A stretch of 8,076 nt of DNA from an uncultured Planctomycetota bacterium. Lineage in GTDB: Bacteria > Planctomycetota > UBA1135 > UBA2386. Shown here one piece after another: positions 5,807-8,076 of the stretch. Position numbers and translations under genes: made by a program. Under the pieces are notes generated by a model, which was given only the letters and a program-made list of their open reading frames with translations, had not been told where the DNA came from and made no database searches. Every line of letters begins with the position of its first letter. The first letter of the stretch is position 1. Location: positions 1-8,076 of the forward strand of contig CAIYFF010000256.1 in assembly GCA_903925435.1 (NCBI GenBank), read 5' to 3'.

Positions 5807-6484
5807 ATGGCCTACGACCCCCGCTCGATCTCGTTTTCGGCCGAGATCCTCTACCCACCCACGCCACTCCGCGCGGACCTCGCCCAGGGGGTGCACAACG
5901 CACTCTTCCAGAAGCCGGCCTTCGGCTACCAGAGCTTCCAGATCGCTCCGGATGCGGTGCACATGACGAACATGCCGCACGCCCCGGGGCAGGTTTCGTC
6001 GCTGTCGTTCCATTCGGACCGGCTGATCGTGCGCGAAGAGTTCCGCGGGACGACCATCGAGGACTTTGCGACGCGCGTCGTCAACGTGGCAGGCGCCTCG
6101 ATGTCGACGCTCGCGATCCCGATGTCGATCGCGCAGCAGTTCTGTGTGCGGTCGCTGATCAACCCCAAGCACCGCGACGGCCGCGACTTTCTCGCGCACA
6201 AGCTGCTGGCCCGCGGCGATGCGCTGGCTGGATTCGGCCGACCGCTGCAGGGCCTCGGCCTCCGGATCGCCTTCCCGCCGAGCGAACAGGACCGCGCACT
6301 GCATCAGGTGCGAGTCGAGAGTTGGCCGCAGGATCCCCGCTCCTTGTGGCTCGAAGTGACGAGCACCTACCCCGGCGCGATCCCGACGGCGCAACTCCCG
6401 CAGGTGGCGGACCTGCTCTATGCGACCTACGCATTCCTGTGCGGACCGGTGGCGGACTTCCTCGCGGAGCACGACCAGCCATGA
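5807..6484 (+). CDS. Conserved-looking cytoplasmic protein of unknown function, 225 residues
   Basis: I do not recognise this protein with confidence. It has no signal peptide or membrane segment, so it is likely cytoplasmic. It has balanced composition and good GC-rich third positions, both marks of a real gene. The visible pattern alternates beta-like strands and helices: SISFSAEILYPP near the start, a GQVSSLSFHSDRLIVREEF strand pair around residue 60, a helix with TTIEDFATRVVNV, then VRSLINPKHRDGRDFL near 120-135, and a C-terminal helix with ADLLYATYAFLCGPVADFL. This order faintly recalls the TIGR04255 group of uncharacterised proteins, but no diagnostic motif supports that and it should be treated as a guess. 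The ATG at 5807 is the first start after the candidate promoter. The stop overlaps the next gene in ATGA, so its function is probably linked to the lipoprotein that follows. Confidence 0.75.
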   Translation: MAYDPRSISFSAEILYPPTPLRADLAQGVHNALFQKPAFGYQSFQIAPDAVHMTNMPHAPGQVSSLSFHSDRLIVREEFRGTTIEDFATRVVNVAGASMSTLAIPMSIAQQFCVRSLINPKHRDGRDFLAHKLLARGDALAGFGRPLQGLGLRIAFPPSEQDRALHQVRVESWPQDPRSLWLEVTSTYPGAIPTAQLPQVADLLYATYAFLCGPVADFLAEHDQP

Positions 6485-7200
6485 ATGCCCGCCCATTCGA
6501 CCAGCTGACCAACACGAGTCGAGTAGCGCTTGCCTTGCTCCTCGCCGCCGTGCCCGCGTGCACGGACAAGGACAAGCAGCAGCAACCTGCGACGCCGCCG
6601 CAAGAAGCCGAACTGAAGCCCGACGACGTGCTGCTCGTCGCCGACGGCATCACGATCGCATGGAAGGACGTGCGCGAACGGGTCGAAGCACTCGACGCGA
6701 TTGCGCCTGAGTTCTCGCGCAAGAAGAAGATCCAGAAGGTCCTGTCCGACTACACGATTCCGATTCTCTTCGCGCGACGGGACTTCGCCGAGCAACGCAA
6801 CGCGCAACGCGATCTCGCAACCACGCTGCGCAACGCCAGCGGCAACGTCAACGAGTTGCTGCAGAACGCCAACGGCCGCCCATTCCGCCGTGAACGCATC
6901 TCGCGCGGCAACGTCGACCTCCCCGTCGCCGACTTCTTGTTCGAGCCTGGCAACCTGGGCGCGGTGAGCCCGCCGATCGAATTGCCCGGCGGCTTCATGC
7001 TCGCGGGCTGCATCGATCTGACGCAGACGCGCGTGCCCATGGAAGACACCTGCGAATGCGTGATGGTCGGGTTCTTCACCCATGACTCCCAAGCCGAGGG
7101 GCAATGGGAACTCGACCTCCGGACGCGGCTGCCGCGGCTCGTGACCTACGTGCACCCCGACTACCGCCTGGCGATGCCGCCATGGCTCCAGATCCCATGA
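6481..7200 (+). CDS. Lipoprotein with SurA-like start and partial parvulin-like C-terminal half
   Basis: The 239-residue product has a lipoprotein signal: a hydrophobic stretch VALALLLAAVPA before Cys27 (lipobox VPAC), followed by Thr, which does not indicate inner-membrane retention. A charged, Gln/Pro-rich linker (28-47) would hold the domain off the membrane. Residues 50-70 (VLLVADGITIAWKDVRERVEA) look like the opening strand and helix of SurA/PrsA-type foldases. Residues 148-182 (PVADFLFEPGNLGAVSPP, then GGFMLAGCIDL) match the last part of a parvulin domain, where a helix is followed by GxVSxP and a strand. The first half of a parvulin domain, including the HIL motif, is not visible, so a chaperone or binding role is more likely than catalysis. 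Cys177, Cys191 and Cys193 could form a disulfide. The start is the ATG overlapping the previous stop; the frame is open upstream to 5776 but that part is a shadow. It also overlaps the next gene by ATGA. Confidence 0.65.
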   Translation: MNARPFDQLTNTSRVALALLLAAVPACTDKDKQQQPATPPQEAELKPDDVLLVADGITIAWKDVRERVEALDAIAPEFSRKKKIQKVLSDYTIPILFARRDFAEQRNAQRDLATTLRNASGNVNELLQNANGRPFRRERISRGNVDLPVADFLFEPGNLGAVSPPIELPGGFMLAGCIDLTQTRVPMEDTCECVMVGFFTHDSQAEGQWELDLRTRLPRLVTYVHPDYRLAMPPWLQIP

Positions 7201-8076
7201 GTGACCTGCGAATCTCCTCGCTTGCGCTGCTTTTGTTCGCGCTGCCGATCGCGTCGCCGACGGCCAACGCCCAAGAGAAGAAGGACGCGCCCCCACAGTC
7301 GGCGGCCTCGACGACGGGCGCCAAGAAGCCCCTCGCCGCGTGGCCTGCGCTGCAGGCGAAGGACCGCGATCGCGCGATCGTGCTGACGGGCCAACTGAAG
7401 AAGGACGACGAGGCGGTGCGCACCGCTGCGCGCGGCGAGATGCTCGCGATGGGCGCAGGCGCCGCGCCAGTCCTGTTCCAGAAGGTCGGCGATGCAGAGA
7501 AGGAACTCGCGCTCAACGAGGAGCTCTACCTCGTGTTCGACGAGATGCTGACCGAGGAGCACCGCGCGCTGATGGCCGAGCAGGCCAAGAAGAAGAAGAT
7601 CGAGCTGCGCAAGTATCTGCTTCGCCGCCTGTGCCTGATGGCGGATCCAGAGCTGAAGTCTGCGTTCGAGCCGTTCCGCAAGGACGCCGACGAGCAAACG
7701 CTGCTCTTTGCGACGTTGGGCCTCGCCGCGCGCAAGGACAAGGACGCGCTGCTGCAACTGCTGGAGATCACGCGCACCGACTGGGCATCGCACGTCGAGC
7801 TCGTCAGCAAGGCGCTGCCATTCGCGCGCAGTGGCGAGTGCGCGCTCGCACTCGCGGAGCGCATGGCGAACGACAGCAATGAAGTGAAGGCCGCGGGCCT
7901 TCGCTTGCTGCGGTATGTCGCAACGGAGAACGAGAAGCCGATCATCAAGACCTACCTCGGCGCGGAAGACCACGGCGTCGTCAAGGAAGCCGTCAACGTG
8001 ATGAGCGTGATGAACGGTATGGAACCTCTGGAGAAGCTGTTTGCGTTCGACGTGATCGGCATGGCCAAGGAGTGGC
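7197..8076 (+). CDS. Secreted HEAT-like alpha-helical repeat protein, cut by the right edge
   Basis: The ATG at 7197 overlaps the lipoprotein stop (ATGA) and opens a frame of 293 codons with no stop before the edge. A signal peptide is clear: LALLLFALPIASPTANA followed by QEKK, likely cut after Ala25. After a low-complexity Lys/Ala/Pro linker to about residue 48, the protein is nearly all alpha-helical. Two stretches have the look of HEAT or armadillo-type repeats: DEAVRTAARGEMLAMGAGAAPVL (71-93) and NEVKAAGLRLLRYVATENEKPII (228-250), the latter continuing into DHGVVKEAVNVM. Such repeats usually form a curved scaffold for protein binding. No catalytic motif is visible. The overlap and shared export route suggest it works with the lipoprotein. 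Third codon positions are strongly GC-rich, supporting the frame. Repeat assignment is by eye and moderate; coding status and secretion are more certain. Confidence 0.75.
   Translation, partial: MSDLRISSLALLLFALPIASPTANAQEKKDAPPQSAASTTGAKKPLAAWPALQAKDRDRAIVLTGQLKKDDEAVRTAARGEMLAMGAGAAPVLFQKVGDAEKELALNEELYLVFDEMLTEEHRALMAEQAKKKKIELRKYLLRRLCLMADPELKSAFEPFRKDADEQTLLFATLGLAARKDKDALLQLLEITRTDWASHVELVSKALPFARSGECALALAERMANDSNEVKAAGLRLLRYVATENEKPIIKTYLGAEDHGVVKEAVNVMSVMNGMEPLEKLFAFDVIGMAKEW

Noticed and set aside
5776..6480. Upstream extension of the lipoprotein frame to 5776
   Set aside because: This part overlaps the 5807 gene in another frame and reads as Arg/Pro/Ala-rich shadow; starting at 6481 gives a proper lipoprotein signal.
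1..8076. CRISPR array, insertion sequence, phage or defence genes
   Set aside because: No spaced direct repeats, no terminal inverted repeats with a transposase, and no nuclease or defence-type motifs beyond RuvC were found.

Overview
This is an 8.1 kb, high-GC (roughly two thirds G+C by eye) chromosomal window from a Gram-negative-type bacterium that uses the MEP (non-mevalonate) isoprenoid pathway. The GC-rich codon third positions, a diderm-style set of secreted proteins (a SurA-like foldase, a lipoprotein and an MsbA-type exporter), and several secreted proteins of no familiar family would fit Planctomycetota or a similarly deep lineage. That placement is an inference with low confidence. 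I see no mobile element, CRISPR array, tRNA or rRNA, and base composition looks even throughout, so there is no sign of recent transfer.

Layout. Positions 1-74 (minus) are the probable first codons of a gene cut by the left edge, and 75-242 holds no gene I can support. At 243-896 (minus) is ruvC, the Holliday-junction resolvase. It is divergent, across only 46 bp, from the plus-strand pair ispD (943-1644) and ispF (1641-2123), which overlap by ATGA and encode two steps of the MEP pathway. ispF converges on a minus-strand pair with 10 bp between the stop codons. That pair is a secreted SurA/PpiC-like foldase (4031-5623, upstream gene) followed after 10 bp by an MsbA-type ABC exporter (2134-4020). 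A 183 bp divergent region (5624-5806) separates this pair from a plus-strand chain: a 225-residue protein of unknown family (5807-6484), a lipoprotein with a partial parvulin-like segment (6481-7200), and a secreted HEAT-like repeat protein (7197 to beyond the right edge). Both junctions in this chain are ATGA overlaps.

How the genes fit together. ruvC and ispDF are ordinary housekeeping genes. The two transcription units flanking 5624-5806 share an envelope theme: each encodes an exported protein with SurA/parvulin-like features, alongside an exporter of the lipid-flippase type and a secreted repeat protein. A role in outer-envelope protein folding or assembly is a reasonable inference but is not shown by the sequence.

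Regulation. None of the main genes has a convincing Shine-Dalgarno sequence. Transcription-unit starts instead have a TA-rich hexamer of the high-GC sigma-70 -10 type very close to the start codon, predicting leaderless or very short leaders for ruvC, ispD and the 5807 gene. The GTG start of the exporter lies inside a perfect 9-bp hairpin stem. Nothing in the window is clearly a new defence or mobile system. The parts least explained by known families are the 5807-8076 chain and the unusual domain layout of the foldase.
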